From an uncultured Clostridia bacterium (GTDB taxonomy: Bacteria; Bacillota; Clostridia; TANB77; CAG-508), in assembly GCA_944392605.1 (NCBI GenBank), contig CALXXE010000002.1, forward strand, positions 118,663-182,662: 64,000 nt of DNA, in the 5' to 3' direction. Both the position numbers and the translations under genes were made by a program. Below the pieces are notes generated by a model, which had not been told where the DNA came from, ran no database searches, and was given only the letters and a program-made list of their open reading frames with translations. This document shows, piece by piece, positions 1 to 7,835 of the stretch (within the stretch, counting starts at the first letter, position 1; each line of letters starts with the position of its first letter).

Positions 1-2208
1 AAAGTATTAACACATAAAATTGCATATTTAATAAAAGAAAAAGGAGTAAAGCCTTGGGATATCTTAGCAATTACTTTTACAAATAAAGCAGCAAATGAGA
101 TGAAAGAAAGAATTGCAAATTTAGTTGGAGATGAGGCTGCAGATATTTGGATGGGAACATACCATTCTATTTGTGTAAGAATCTTAAGAAGATTTATAGA
201 TAGAATAGGATTTGATACATCTTTTATAATATTTGATACAACAGATCAAAGAACATTAGTAAAAAATTGCTTAAAAGATTTAAATATAGATGATAAATTA
301 TTTAATGATAGGGCAGTTTTATCAGAAATTAGTAATGCTAAAAATGAAATGTTAGAACCTGATGGGTATTCTTTAAGAGCAAATGGAGATTTTAGAAAAG
401 AAAAAATTGCAACTGTATATGAGTTATATCAAAAAAGATTAAAAGAAAATAATGCAATTGATTTTGATGATATTATAAATTATACAATAAAAATATTACA
501 AGAAAATGAAGATATAAGAGAGTATTATACTAATAAATTTAAATATGTTTTAGTAGATGAATATCAAGATACAAATAGATCACAATTTACATTAGTTACT
601 ATTTTAGCGTCAAAATATAAAAATATTACAGCAGTAGGAGATAATGATCAGGGTATATATTCCTTTAGAGGTGCTGATATTTCTATTATATTAAACTTTG
701 AAAAAGATTTCCCAGGAACTAAAATAATAAAATTAGAACAAAATTATCGTTGTACAGGAAATATATTAAAAGCAGCAAATAGTGTTATTAAAAATAATGA
801 AGTAAAATATAAGAAAGAGTTATGGACACAGAACGAAGAAGGAAACTTACCAAAGGTATATCAAGCAGATAATGAATATGATGAAGCAAGTTACATAGTA
901 GAGCAGATAGAAAATTTAAAAAGAGAAGAATATTATAAATATCAAGATTTTGCTATTCTTTATAGAATGAACACACAATCAAGAGCAATAGAGGATATTC
1001 TAAGAAGAGAAAATATACCTTATAAGATAATTGGCGGATTAAAGTTCTATGAGAGAAAAGAAATTAAAGATATTATTGCATATTTAAGATTAATACAAAA
1101 TTCTAATGATAATCTAAGCTTAAGAAGAATAATAAATGAACCTAAAAGAGGAATAGGAAAAACAAGTTTAGATAAAATAGAAGCACTTTCTAATGAGACA
1201 GAAATACCTATGTATGAAATAATTAAAAGAGCAGATGAATTTGGATTAAATAGAGTATTTTTAAATTCAAGGGAATTTGTAAATGCAATTGAAGAGTTAA
1301 AAGCAAAGAAAGACGAAATGTCTATTTCAGAATTAATTAAAGAAACCTTAAAGAAAACAGGCTATACTAAAGCTCTTCAAAATGAAAACACAATAGAGGC
1401 AGAAAATAGAATAGAAAACTTAGATGAATTTTTAACAGTAGCAATAGAATTTGAAGAAGAGGAAGCAGAAAATGGTTTAAGAGAGTTCTTAGAAGGAATA
1501 ACATTATCTAGTGATATTGATGATTTAGATGAAGATGCGGATTATGTAACGCTAATGACTTTACATAGTGCAAAAGGATTGGAATTTCCAGTAGTATTTT
1601 TAGTAGGAATGGAGGAAGGAATATTCCCAGGATATAAATCAATATCAGAACCAAAAGAATTAGAAGAAGAAAGACGTTTATGTTATGTTGGAATAACTAG
1701 AGCAAAGGAACATCTATTTTTAACTTGTAGTAAGCAAAGAACAATATTTGGTTCAACAAGTTATAACCAAGTATCTAGATTTTTAAAAGAAATCCCAGAA
1801 GAATTGTTAGAAGGTTATGAAGAATCATTTGGAGAGACAACAAACAAAGATAGAATGTTTAATGATTCTAATTATAGTTGGACATATGGAAATCAAAGCG
1901 CGGGAAAAATGAAGAGTTACAAAATGGAATCAAAAGAAACAATTGCAGCAGCAAGTAAAGTTAACAATAACAATTTTATGTTTAGAACTGCAGAGAGCTT
2001 TTTAAGTAATTTAAATAAAAAGGCAAATAAAGAAGTTGATTTATCACAATATAAAGAAGGAGTAAGAATATATCATAAAAAATTTGGAGAGGGTATAATA
2101 AATAAAGTAGAACCAGAAGGAGAGGATCTAAAAGTAGATATCAATTTTGATAAAGTAGGCCACAAGAGATTAATGGCTAAGTTTGCAAATTTAGAAGTAA
2201 TAGAGTAG
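1..2208 (+). CDS. pcrA: ATP-dependent DNA helicase PcrA/UvrD, 5'-truncated by window edge
   Basis: Superfamily 1A 3'-5' DNA helicase used in repair and in clearing proteins from DNA. The frame is open from base 1, so the start codon and the Walker A motif lie before the window; the first in-window ATG at 100 is internal. Seen in order: motif Ia ITFTNKAANEMKER (about 73-114), motif II VDEYQD (553-570), motif III around GDNDQGIYSFRGAD (637-680), motif IV QNYRC, motif V TLHSAKGLEFPVVF (1558-1600) and motif VI RRLCYVGITRAKE (1672-1710). The last 50 residues (YKEGVRIYHKKFGEG onward) match the C-terminal Tudor-like domain that in PcrA contacts RNA polymerase, which favours PcrA over Rep. Motif III reads DQG where DQS is usual, a mild variation. 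The next gene starts 8 bp downstream, so the two are probably co-transcribed. Confidence 0.96.
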   Translation, partial: KVLTHKIAYLIKEKGVKPWDILAITFTNKAANEMKERIANLVGDEAADIWMGTYHSICVRILRRFIDRIGFDTSFIIFDTTDQRTLVKNCLKDLNIDDKLFNDRAVLSEISNAKNEMLEPDGYSLRANGDFRKEKIATVYELYQKRLKENNAIDFDDIINYTIKILQENEDIREYYTNKFKYVLVDEYQDTNRSQFTLVTILASKYKNITAVGDNDQGIYSFRGADISIILNFEKDFPGTKIIKLEQNYRCTGNILKAANSVIKNNEVKYKKELWTQNEEGNLPKVYQADNEYDEASYIVEQIENLKREEYYKYQDFAILYRMNTQSRAIEDILRRENIPYKIIGGLKFYERKEIKDIIAYLRLIQNSNDNLSLRRIINEPKRGIGKTSLDKIEALSNETEIPMYEIIKRADEFGLNRVFLNSREFVNAIEELKAKKDEMSISELIKETLKKTGYTKALQNENTIEAENRIENLDEFLTVAIEFEEEEAENGLREFLEGITLSSDIDDLDEDADYVTLMTLHSAKGLEFPVVFLVGMEEGIFPGYKSISEPKELEEERRLCYVGITRAKEHLFLTCSKQRTIFGSTSYNQVSRFLKEIPEELLEGYEESFGETTNKDRMFNDSNYSWTYGNQSAGKMKSYKMESKETIAAASKVNNNNFMFRTAESFLSNLNKKANKEVDLSQYKEGVRIYHKKFGEGIINKVEPEGEDLKVDINFDKVGHKRLMAKFANLEVIE

Positions 2209-2216
2209 GTGATAGA

Positions 2217-2777
2217 ATGGAAAAATTAATAGTTGATATGGATGATGTTATAACAGAAAAAGGTTTTATCAGGATGATTAATGAGTTTCTAGGAACAAAT
2301 TATACACAAGAAGATGCAGAAAGTTACTATATAAATGATTTAATACCAAAAGATAGAATGGATGAATGGGTGGAGTTCTATTCAAATAATAATGTGTATG
2401 ATTATGCAAATATCGTAGAAGGTGCAAAAGAGACATTAGAAAAACTAAATGAAAAATATGATTTATTTATAGCAACGGCATATGTTTTTAGAGATGCACC
2501 ACAAGTATCAGGAAAAACACTAAATGATAAATATAATTTTCTAATTAAGAATTTTCCATTTATAGACCCTCATAAATTTATATTTATTTCTAATAAGGAA
2601 TTGTTAGAAGCAGATATTAGAATTGATGATAGTCCTAAAAAATTAATAGGAAAAGCTAGATTAAAATTATTGTTTACAGCATATCATAATAAAAATATGA
2701 CAGAAGAGGAGTTAAAAGAAAGTAACTTTGTAAGAGTAAATGGTTGGAAAGAAGTAGAAGAAATTTTACTAAAATAA
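2217..2777 (+). CDS. 5'(3')-deoxyribonucleotidase family protein (HAD superfamily)
   Basis: HAD-type phosphatase of the NT5C family, which removes phosphate from deoxynucleoside monophosphates; the exact substrate is inferred from family. The N-terminus carries the nucleophile motif as VDMDDVITEKG (D7 and D9), the middle has a FIATAY motif-II-like segment, and IRIDDSPKKLIG near residue 138 fits the late acidic HAD motif. At 186 aa it is a normal cytosolic length and has no signal peptide. It begins 8 bp after pcrA, with GGTGAT as ribosome site, and is followed by a clear intrinsic terminator, so it ends the pcrA transcript. Confidence 0.85.
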   Translation: MEKLIVDMDDVITEKGFIRMINEFLGTNYTQEDAESYYINDLIPKDRMDEWVEFYSNNNVYDYANIVEGAKETLEKLNEKYDLFIATAYVFRDAPQVSGKTLNDKYNFLIKNFPFIDPHKFIFISNKELLEADIRIDDSPKKLIGKARLKLLFTAYHNKNMTEEELKESNFVRVNGWKEVEEILLK

Positions 2778-2788
2778 TAAATATAAAT

Positions 2789-2819
2789 AAAAGCAGGTTA
2801 GCCTGTTTTTATTTTTTTG
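2789..2819 (+). terminator. intrinsic terminator after the nucleotidase gene
   Basis: The hairpin AAAAGCAGG-TTAG-CCTGTTTTT has one G-T pair and a 4-base loop, and is followed by A then seven T. It closes the pcrA-nucleotidase unit. Confidence 0.85.
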
Positions 2820-2879
2820 TATAAAAGAATAAAAAATGGAAATAATACATTTAGATTTTAAATGAAAGGAAGGATAAAT

Positions 2880-3074
2880 ATGCCAGATTTAAATCAAGTT
2901 GAATTACAACATTTAAGACATTTAATAGGAGCACATGAAACAACATATCAAAAGTTAAACACATATGCAGGACAAGCGGTTGATCCACAAATTAAACAGA
3001 TTTTTACAAAATCGGCACAAGATGCATTAAATACAAAACAAAAATTAATGAGTTTTTTAGAAAATAATAATTAA
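2880..3074 (+). CDS. small spore-coat-associated protein, CotF-like partner
   Basis: A 64-aa, mostly helical protein without signal peptide, rich in Gln and His (LRHLIGAHETTYQKLNTYAG). An upstream in-frame ATG at 2862 exists, but AAAGGAAGG at 2865-2873 sits 6 bases before ATG 2880, so the shorter form MPDLNQVELQ is chosen. It resembles the short helical proteins that Clostridia encode just before CotF-type coat proteins, and the next gene, 13 bp on, is a recognisable coat F family member. Function is inferred from that pairing: a component of the spore coat or its assembly. No sporulation sigma promoter was identified with confidence upstream. Confidence 0.7.
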   Translation: MPDLNQVELQHLRHLIGAHETTYQKLNTYAGQAVDPQIKQIFTKSAQDALNTKQKLMSFLENNN

Positions 3075-3087
3075 AAGGAGGAAAATT

Positions 3088-3333
3088 ATGGACGAAAAAG
3101 TAATGGTAAATGATATTTTAGCAGGAGTTAAGTCTGATTTAACAGCATATCAAACAGCAATTTCAGAATGTGAAAATATTGGGTTAAGACAAACATTTCA
3201 ACAAATTAGAAATAATGATGAAAGTTTCCAATATGAATTATTTAAAGTAGCACAAAGTAAAGGTTATTATATACCAGCTCAAAAGGCTACGGTAACAGAA
3301 ATAAACACTGTAAAAACAGAAATGCAAGGTTAG
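3088..3333 (+). CDS. spore coat protein, CotF family
   Basis: An 81-aa protein. The pattern MVNDILAGVKSDLTAYQ, then LRQTFQQIRNNDESFQYEL and QSKGYYIPAQ, is typical of the short coat F domain found in spore coat proteins: two or three helices, with a conserved FQYEL before a GYY turn. A strong ribosome site AAAAGGAGG lies 7 bases before the ATG. It is co-transcribed with the helical gene just upstream, and a long perfect-looking hairpin follows directly. Expected to be made in the mother cell late in sporulation; that timing is from family knowledge, not from a visible promoter. Confidence 0.85.
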   Translation: MDEKVMVNDILAGVKSDLTAYQTAISECENIGLRQTFQQIRNNDESFQYELFKVAQSKGYYIPAQKATVTEINTVKTEMQG

Positions 3334-3337
3334 AAAA

Positions 3338-3372
3338 GTATCGTATGAGAGCGTCTCATGCGATATTTATTT
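3338..3372 (+). terminator. hairpin terminator after the coat genes
   Basis: A 13-bp stem, left arm 3338-3350 and right arm 3354-3366, with loop GCG and G-T wobbles, followed by a short T-rich stretch (TTATTTGCTT). It starts 4 bases after the CotF stop codon. Confidence 0.75.
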
Positions 3373-3464
3373 GCTTGAAAAAGAAAAAACGAGATAAAAT
3401 GAAAAAAAAAGAGATAAAAAGAAAAAAGGGGAGAAAACTTACGGAAATTCAGGAGAGAATATCT

Positions 3465-3493
3465 TTGCAAAAAAATATATATTACAATATGAT
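3465..3493 (+). promoter_or_regulatory. sigma-A-like promoter for the M23 peptidase gene
   Basis: TTGCAA (3465-3470), 17-bp spacer, TATGAT (3488-3493). It places transcription start near 3500 and so excludes the far-upstream ATG at 3345 as the true start. Confidence 0.55.
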
Positions 3494-3536
3494 TACAATG
3501 AATAATAGGAAAAAATATACAAAGGAGAGAAAGTTA

Positions 3537-4556
3537 ATGTTAAAAAAAGTGTTGATACATACAAGAAGAGGAGTTAAATTTATAATCCTTTTTGTCATAG
3601 CAGCTTTTTTAATTATAGGGACAATAGCCTTTTTGTATAAACCAACATATAGTGTTTATATAAACGGAGAACAAGTAGGATACACAGAAGATAGAACTGA
3701 ATTACAACATAAAATAAATGATTATGTTGATAAGGGTGACGGAACAAATTCAAATGTAGCATTTGTCCAAGTGGACAATTTACCTGAATATAAACTTTGT
3801 TTATTAAAGAAAAATGTTGTTACTAATGATGATGAAATATTTAATAAAATAAAAGAATCAGGAGTTACATATTATAGATATTATGCAATAACAGATAATC
3901 AAGAAGAAAAAGCATATGTTGGAACTTTTGATGAAGCAGAAAAAGTAGTAAGCGACTTAAAAAATAAAAATAGTTCTAATATAGAAAATATCGCAATTGT
4001 AGAAAAATATGAGACAGAAATGAAAGATTTAATTACATCCGAAGATGCCGTATCAAAGTTATATATAGAACCACCAAAACCTGTTGTAGTAGCATCAACT
4101 AGTAGGTCTTCTACTAAATATGCAGCTACGGGTACAGTAAATACAAAAGGAACAACATCAAGTGCAAAAGCTAATATTGGAATTAGTTTAATAAGACCAA
4201 TTTCAGGAGTAATAACTTCCAGATTTGGAGCATCAAGTAGTATTAGAAGATCATCACATACAGGTTTAGATATTTCTGCATCAGCAGGAACTCCAATAAA
4301 AGCAGCAGCTTCAGGAACAGTAACTTTTTCGGGATATAAAGGTTCTTATGGTAATATGATAGTAATTAGCCATGGAAATGGAGTACAAACATATTATGCA
4401 CATTGTAGTAAACTATATGTAGGAACAGGAACACAAGTATCACAAGGTCAAACTATTGCAGCTGTAGGTTCTACTGGAAATTCAACAGGACCACATTTAC
4501 ATTTAGAGGTTAGAGTAAATGGAGTTGCATATAATCCACAAAATTATGTTTATTAG
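3537..4556 (+). CDS. membrane-anchored M23 family metallopeptidase (LytM-type)
   Basis: Zinc peptidase that cuts peptide crossbridges in peptidoglycan, or a LytM regulator of cell-wall hydrolases. The frame is open from 3345, but AAAGGAGAGA at 3521-3530 and a promoter just upstream point to ATG 3537 (MLKKVLIHTRRG), giving 339 aa. Residues 13-34 form one transmembrane segment (FIILFVIAAFLIIGTIAFLY), followed by an extracytoplasmic alpha/beta region and a Ser/Thr-rich linker (SSTKYAATGTVNTKG). The C-terminal about 130 residues are the M23 domain, with zinc ligands HTGLD and HLHLE plus the conserved YYAHCS and STGNSTGPHLH. All metal ligands are present, so it is predicted active rather than degenerate. 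Confidence 0.92.
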   Translation: MLKKVLIHTRRGVKFIILFVIAAFLIIGTIAFLYKPTYSVYINGEQVGYTEDRTELQHKINDYVDKGDGTNSNVAFVQVDNLPEYKLCLLKKNVVTNDDEIFNKIKESGVTYYRYYAITDNQEEKAYVGTFDEAEKVVSDLKNKNSSNIENIAIVEKYETEMKDLITSEDAVSKLYIEPPKPVVVASTSRSSTKYAATGTVNTKGTTSSAKANIGISLIRPISGVITSRFGASSSIRRSSHTGLDISASAGTPIKAAASGTVTFSGYKGSYGNMIVISHGNGVQTYYAHCSKLYVGTGTQVSQGQTIAAVGSTGNSTGPHLHLEVRVNGVAYNPQNYVY

Positions 4557-4561
4557 GAATA

Positions 4562-4603
4562 TAAATAAATAAGTCGGATGATTTCATCCAACTTATTTAT
4601 TTA
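4562..4603. terminator. bidirectional terminator between M23 peptidase and mecA
   Basis: A long stem with arms 4562-4580 and 4585-4603, loop ATTT and one C/A mismatch, A-rich on one side and T-rich on the other. It serves both convergent genes; the right arm overlaps the mecA stop codon. Confidence 0.8.
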
Positions 4604-5228
4604 CAAAATATCTAATTCCTGTAACAATTGAATTACCTTTAATAATTAGCTTCCCATGTTCTAATAATTTGTTTTCAAAATTATTGGAAAAATGTGCAGG
4701 AGTTAAAAATTCAGAAGTTATAGAGTAAAAATTTTTTAATGCAGCTTCTTCTATATTTATGTTTTTCATTAGTAAATAATATGTATTATTAAATAAATAT
4801 AAATAAGTATTTTTAGAAAGTTTTTTTATATCAAATTTATATTCTTTGTCTATACATTCACAAAAGTCACAAAATTCATCAAAACTTCTCAATTTATATA
4901 CAGCTTCTTTATTTGTTGCATTTAATGACTTTCTTTTTACTTTAAGCTTTCTGTTAAAATCTATATTTTTAGAAGATTCTCTTTCAGAATATTTGGTAAT
5001 AGTGAAAACTAAAATATCATCTGAAGAAGAAAAAGCTTCAATCAATAGTTTACAGCCATCTGTATTAAAACCAACTTCATCTTTTGCTTTCTCCAACATA
5101 TGTACAAAAAATCCTTGACGCTCAATAGTTTTAGTCATTATAGATTTCATGTCTAGATTTTCTAATTCCAAATCTGAAGGATTAACGATTATTCTTATTT
5201 TATCCTCCGTCAATTTTTCTATTTTCAT
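4593..5228 (-). CDS. mecA: adaptor protein MecA/NegB family
   Basis: MecA proteins bind substrates and ClpC to deliver proteins for ClpCP degradation (competence and sporulation regulators in Bacillus). The N-terminus MKIEKLTEDKIRIIVNPSDL matches the family start, followed by an acidic linker (IDFNRKLKVKRKSLNATN) and a C-terminal alpha/beta domain with FDEFCDFCECI and YLLMK patterns. The frame extends 28 codons upstream of this ATG, but AGGAGG (plus-strand CCTCCT at 5239-5244) lies 10 bases before the ATG whose complement is 5226-5228, so 211 aa is preferred. It stands alone, convergent with the M23 gene and divergent from the first ricin-repeat gene. Confidence 0.85.
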   Translation of the reverse strand: MKIEKLTEDKIRIIVNPSDLELENLDMKSIMTKTIERQGFFVHMLEKAKDEVGFNTDGCKLLIEAFSSSDDILVFTITKYSERESSKNIDFNRKLKVKRKSLNATNKEAVYKLRSFDEFCDFCECIDKEYKFDIKKLSKNTYLYLFNNTYYLLMKNINIEEAALKNFYSITSEFLTPAHFSNNFENKLLEHGKLIIKGNSIVTGIRYFVNK

Positions 5229-5387
5229 AAAGTAAATACCTCCTAAAATAACTATTAATTTTATTATACTACTAATATTATTATATTTAAATATATAAAT
5301 TTTGGTAATCAAATCTTAAACTTTTTATTAATATAACATAGTAGTTTTTAGAATTCAACTAAAAGCTAGAATTACTTAACAGAAATG

Positions 5388-5426
5388 TTTACATAAATTG
5401 ACTAAAAAGAAGTTTTGGGGTATAAT
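5388..5426 (+). promoter_or_regulatory. sigma-A promoter with TTTACATAA box, first ricin-repeat gene
   Basis: TTGACT (5398-5403), 17-bp spacer, TATAAT (5421-5426). TTTACATAA at 5388-5396 abuts the -35 element; the same 9-mer occupies the same place before the other two ricin-repeat genes. Confidence 0.8.
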
Positions 5427-5464
5427 ATATATAGAGAGATTTTGGATATAAAGGAGGATGGATT

Positions 5465-7603
5465 ATGAGAAATAAAAGAAGAAATGTATTAATAAAAAGT
5501 ATCAGTTTATTAATATTAGTGATTATATTTATTACAATGAATTATAATACATCCTTTGCAAAGATATTAACAATAAATTGGGATGAATTAGAATTTTATA
5601 TACCTAATAATGTATCTCAAGAAATTCAAGATGGTGCATATGTAATATCATGTGCGAAAGATGATAGTTATGTAATAGATGTGGATGGAGCTTCCTTAAA
5701 TAGTACTGCTAATATACATATATGGAAGAGAAATGAAGGGCTAAATCAAAGATTTTATATTTCATATGAAGGAAATGGATACTACAAAATTACAAATATA
5801 AATTCAGGCAAGGTATTGGACGTAAATGAAGCTTCCACAGAATCAGGTGCAAATATACAGCAGTATGAAAATAATGATTCAAGTGCACAAAGATGGAAAA
5901 TAATTAAGAATGAAGATGGAACATATACTTTTATAGCACAGTGTTCAGAAAAAGCACTTGATGTAAATGGAGCGATTTATGAAAATGGAACAAATGTGCA
6001 ACAATATGATAGTAATAATACAAGTGCGCAAAAGTTTAACTTGGAAGAAACGGATATAATTAATGAGGGTGTTGTATCTATTAGAAAGGCAGATAGTATT
6101 AATAAAGTAATTGACGTAAAAGATAATAGTTCAAGAAGTGGAGAAGAAATTCAACTATATGAAAAAAATGGAAGTTTAGCACAGCGTTTTGAAATTCATA
6201 AAGTGAAAAATGATGAAGTAAGAATAAGAACAATATCATCAGGAGGATGGTTAACAGAAGAAGAGATGCAAGAAGGTTCGTCAGTTGTGCAACTCGGAAA
6301 TAATTCAACTCCTGTTACTGATGCAAACACTTGGAAGGTTGAGTGGAATGATGGGATAACTTTTAAGAATAAAGAAAGTGGATTATATCTTTGTGTAGAT
6401 GAAAATAATGCTGATAATGGTACAAAAATTAAAGTGAGTGAGAAAAGTACTAATCAAGTAGATCAAAGATTCTTAGTAGTAAAAGAAGAGTTACTTGAAG
6501 GTTGGTATGAAATAGAAAGTGCATTAGGCACATTTATAGACCTTGATAGTGCAAAATCTAATTCAGGAACGAATATCCATATGTGGGCAAGAAATAGTCA
6601 AAACAATCAAAAATTCAAATTTACTAAGAGTGGGGATGGGTATATTATAACAACAATGTATGGGCTTGCTTTTGACGTAGAAAATGGAAGTATGGAAAAT
6701 TTTGCAAATGTACGTCAATGGGAAAATAATGGTTCAAATGCACAGAAATGGAAAGCTGAAATAGTAGATGGTGGTTATATTAGATTTATAAATTGTAATT
6801 CAGGAAAATATTTAGATGTAGCTAATGGTTCTGCGGAATCTGGAGCAAATGTTCAACAATATGAAGGAAATTCTACAAAAGCTCAATTGTGGAAGTTAAA
6901 TAAAACGTCATTTAATAGTGGATGGTTTAGTGAAAATGGCGCAATGTATTGTATTGATCCAGTAACAGGACAACTTGTAAAAAATTGTACACGTGTGGAC
7001 CCAATGATGACAGATCCAGCACAATATGGTTCTATATATGATTTCGATAGCGAAGGTAGAGCAACGTGGCATCTACCAACAGAAGCAGACTTACCTGGAG
7101 GAACAGGTCCATCAGCACCAATTCCAACATTAACAGGAGATCGTAGACAGCGTGTAATTCAATTAGCACTTTCTCGTTTAGGATGTCCATATCAAGGGGG
7201 AAATGCACCAACAGGATTTGTATGCGATGGATTAACAGCATGGTCATACACAACAGCACTTGGTGATTGGTTCTATACAGGGCCTGGCTCTAAAGCAGAT
7301 TTACAAGATGCAAGTTGGCAGTGGGAAAAGGTAGAAACACGTAATGGTATAAAATACGATAGAAGTCAACTTAAATCAGGAGATTTGGTGTTCTTTGGAA
7401 ATCCTCAAGTAGCACAAGGACCTGGAATGATTGATTATAACGGACAGGCATATCATGCTGGAATTTATTATAAAGATGATATAATGATTAATGCTCGTTC
7501 AGGAGGGGTAGATTTATATAGTGTATCAGGATATTATATGGATTGGCTTGGTGGAGGATCACCTTATGAAGCAGAAACTTCAAAAGTCGAAATTCATAAT
7601 TAA
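5465..7603 (+). CDS. secreted ricin-type lectin repeat protein with C-terminal NlpC/P60 peptidase
   Basis: A 712-aa exported protein with signal peptide 1-32 (basic start, hydrophobic core, NTSFA before the mature end). Residues about 55-480 hold three ricin-B/beta-trefoil blocks with repeated QxW-type signatures (NQRFYI, AQRWKI, AQKFNL, AQRFEI, AQKWKA, AQLWKL), which usually bind glycans. A linker (about 485-550) carries WFSENGAMYCIDPVTGQL and a repeated PMMTDPAQ segment. Residues about 555-705 are NlpC/P60-like: the nucleophile is Cys587 in GFVCDGLTAW, the base His664 in YHAGIYY, and the third position Asn676. The usual family motif is DCSGL, so CDGL is a variant. Likely role: wall- or glycan-targeted peptidoglycan endopeptidase. 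Its own promoter and terminator make it monocistronic. Confidence 0.85.
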   Translation: MRNKRRNVLIKSISLLILVIIFITMNYNTSFAKILTINWDELEFYIPNNVSQEIQDGAYVISCAKDDSYVIDVDGASLNSTANIHIWKRNEGLNQRFYISYEGNGYYKITNINSGKVLDVNEASTESGANIQQYENNDSSAQRWKIIKNEDGTYTFIAQCSEKALDVNGAIYENGTNVQQYDSNNTSAQKFNLEETDIINEGVVSIRKADSINKVIDVKDNSSRSGEEIQLYEKNGSLAQRFEIHKVKNDEVRIRTISSGGWLTEEEMQEGSSVVQLGNNSTPVTDANTWKVEWNDGITFKNKESGLYLCVDENNADNGTKIKVSEKSTNQVDQRFLVVKEELLEGWYEIESALGTFIDLDSAKSNSGTNIHMWARNSQNNQKFKFTKSGDGYIITTMYGLAFDVENGSMENFANVRQWENNGSNAQKWKAEIVDGGYIRFINCNSGKYLDVANGSAESGANVQQYEGNSTKAQLWKLNKTSFNSGWFSENGAMYCIDPVTGQLVKNCTRVDPMMTDPAQYGSIYDFDSEGRATWHLPTEADLPGGTGPSAPIPTLTGDRRQRVIQLALSRLGCPYQGGNAPTGFVCDGLTAWSYTTALGDWFYTGPGSKADLQDASWQWEKVETRNGIKYDRSQLKSGDLVFFGNPQVAQGPGMIDYNGQAYHAGIYYKDDIMINARSGGVDLYSVSGYYMDWLGGGSPYEAETSKVEIHN

Positions 7604-7619
7604 AGATTAAATTATATAG

Positions 7620-7656
7620 CAAAGATTTAGTTTTATTAACTAAATCTTTGTTTTTT
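7620..7656 (+). terminator. intrinsic terminator of first ricin-repeat gene
   Basis: An 11-bp perfect stem (7620-7630 with 7640-7650), 9-base loop, then six T. Confidence 0.88.
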
Positions 7657-7758
7657 CTTATAAAATAGTTCATAAGTTCAAAAGTATTATATAATGTAAG
7701 ATTTCAATAGATATATTTTTTACAATTTGATTATAAAATGCAAATCATATCCAAGATG

Positions 7759-7797
7759 TTTACATAAATTGACAGAAGATACGTTTGGGTGTATAAT
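7759..7797 (+). promoter_or_regulatory. sigma-A promoter with TTTACATAA box, second ricin-repeat gene
   Basis: TTGACA (7769-7774), 17-bp spacer, TATAAT (7792-7797), preceded by TTTACATAA at 7759-7767. The leader up to AAAGGAGGATG is also close to that of the first paralog. Confidence 0.85.
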
Positions 7798-7835
7798 AAT
7801 AAGTAGGATGTTTTGTATGTAAAGGAGGATGTATT

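Noticed and set aside
3345-3536. N-terminal extension of the M23 peptidase (Lys-rich)
   Set aside because: It overlaps the preceding terminator and contains the promoter; a good ribosome site precedes ATG 3537.
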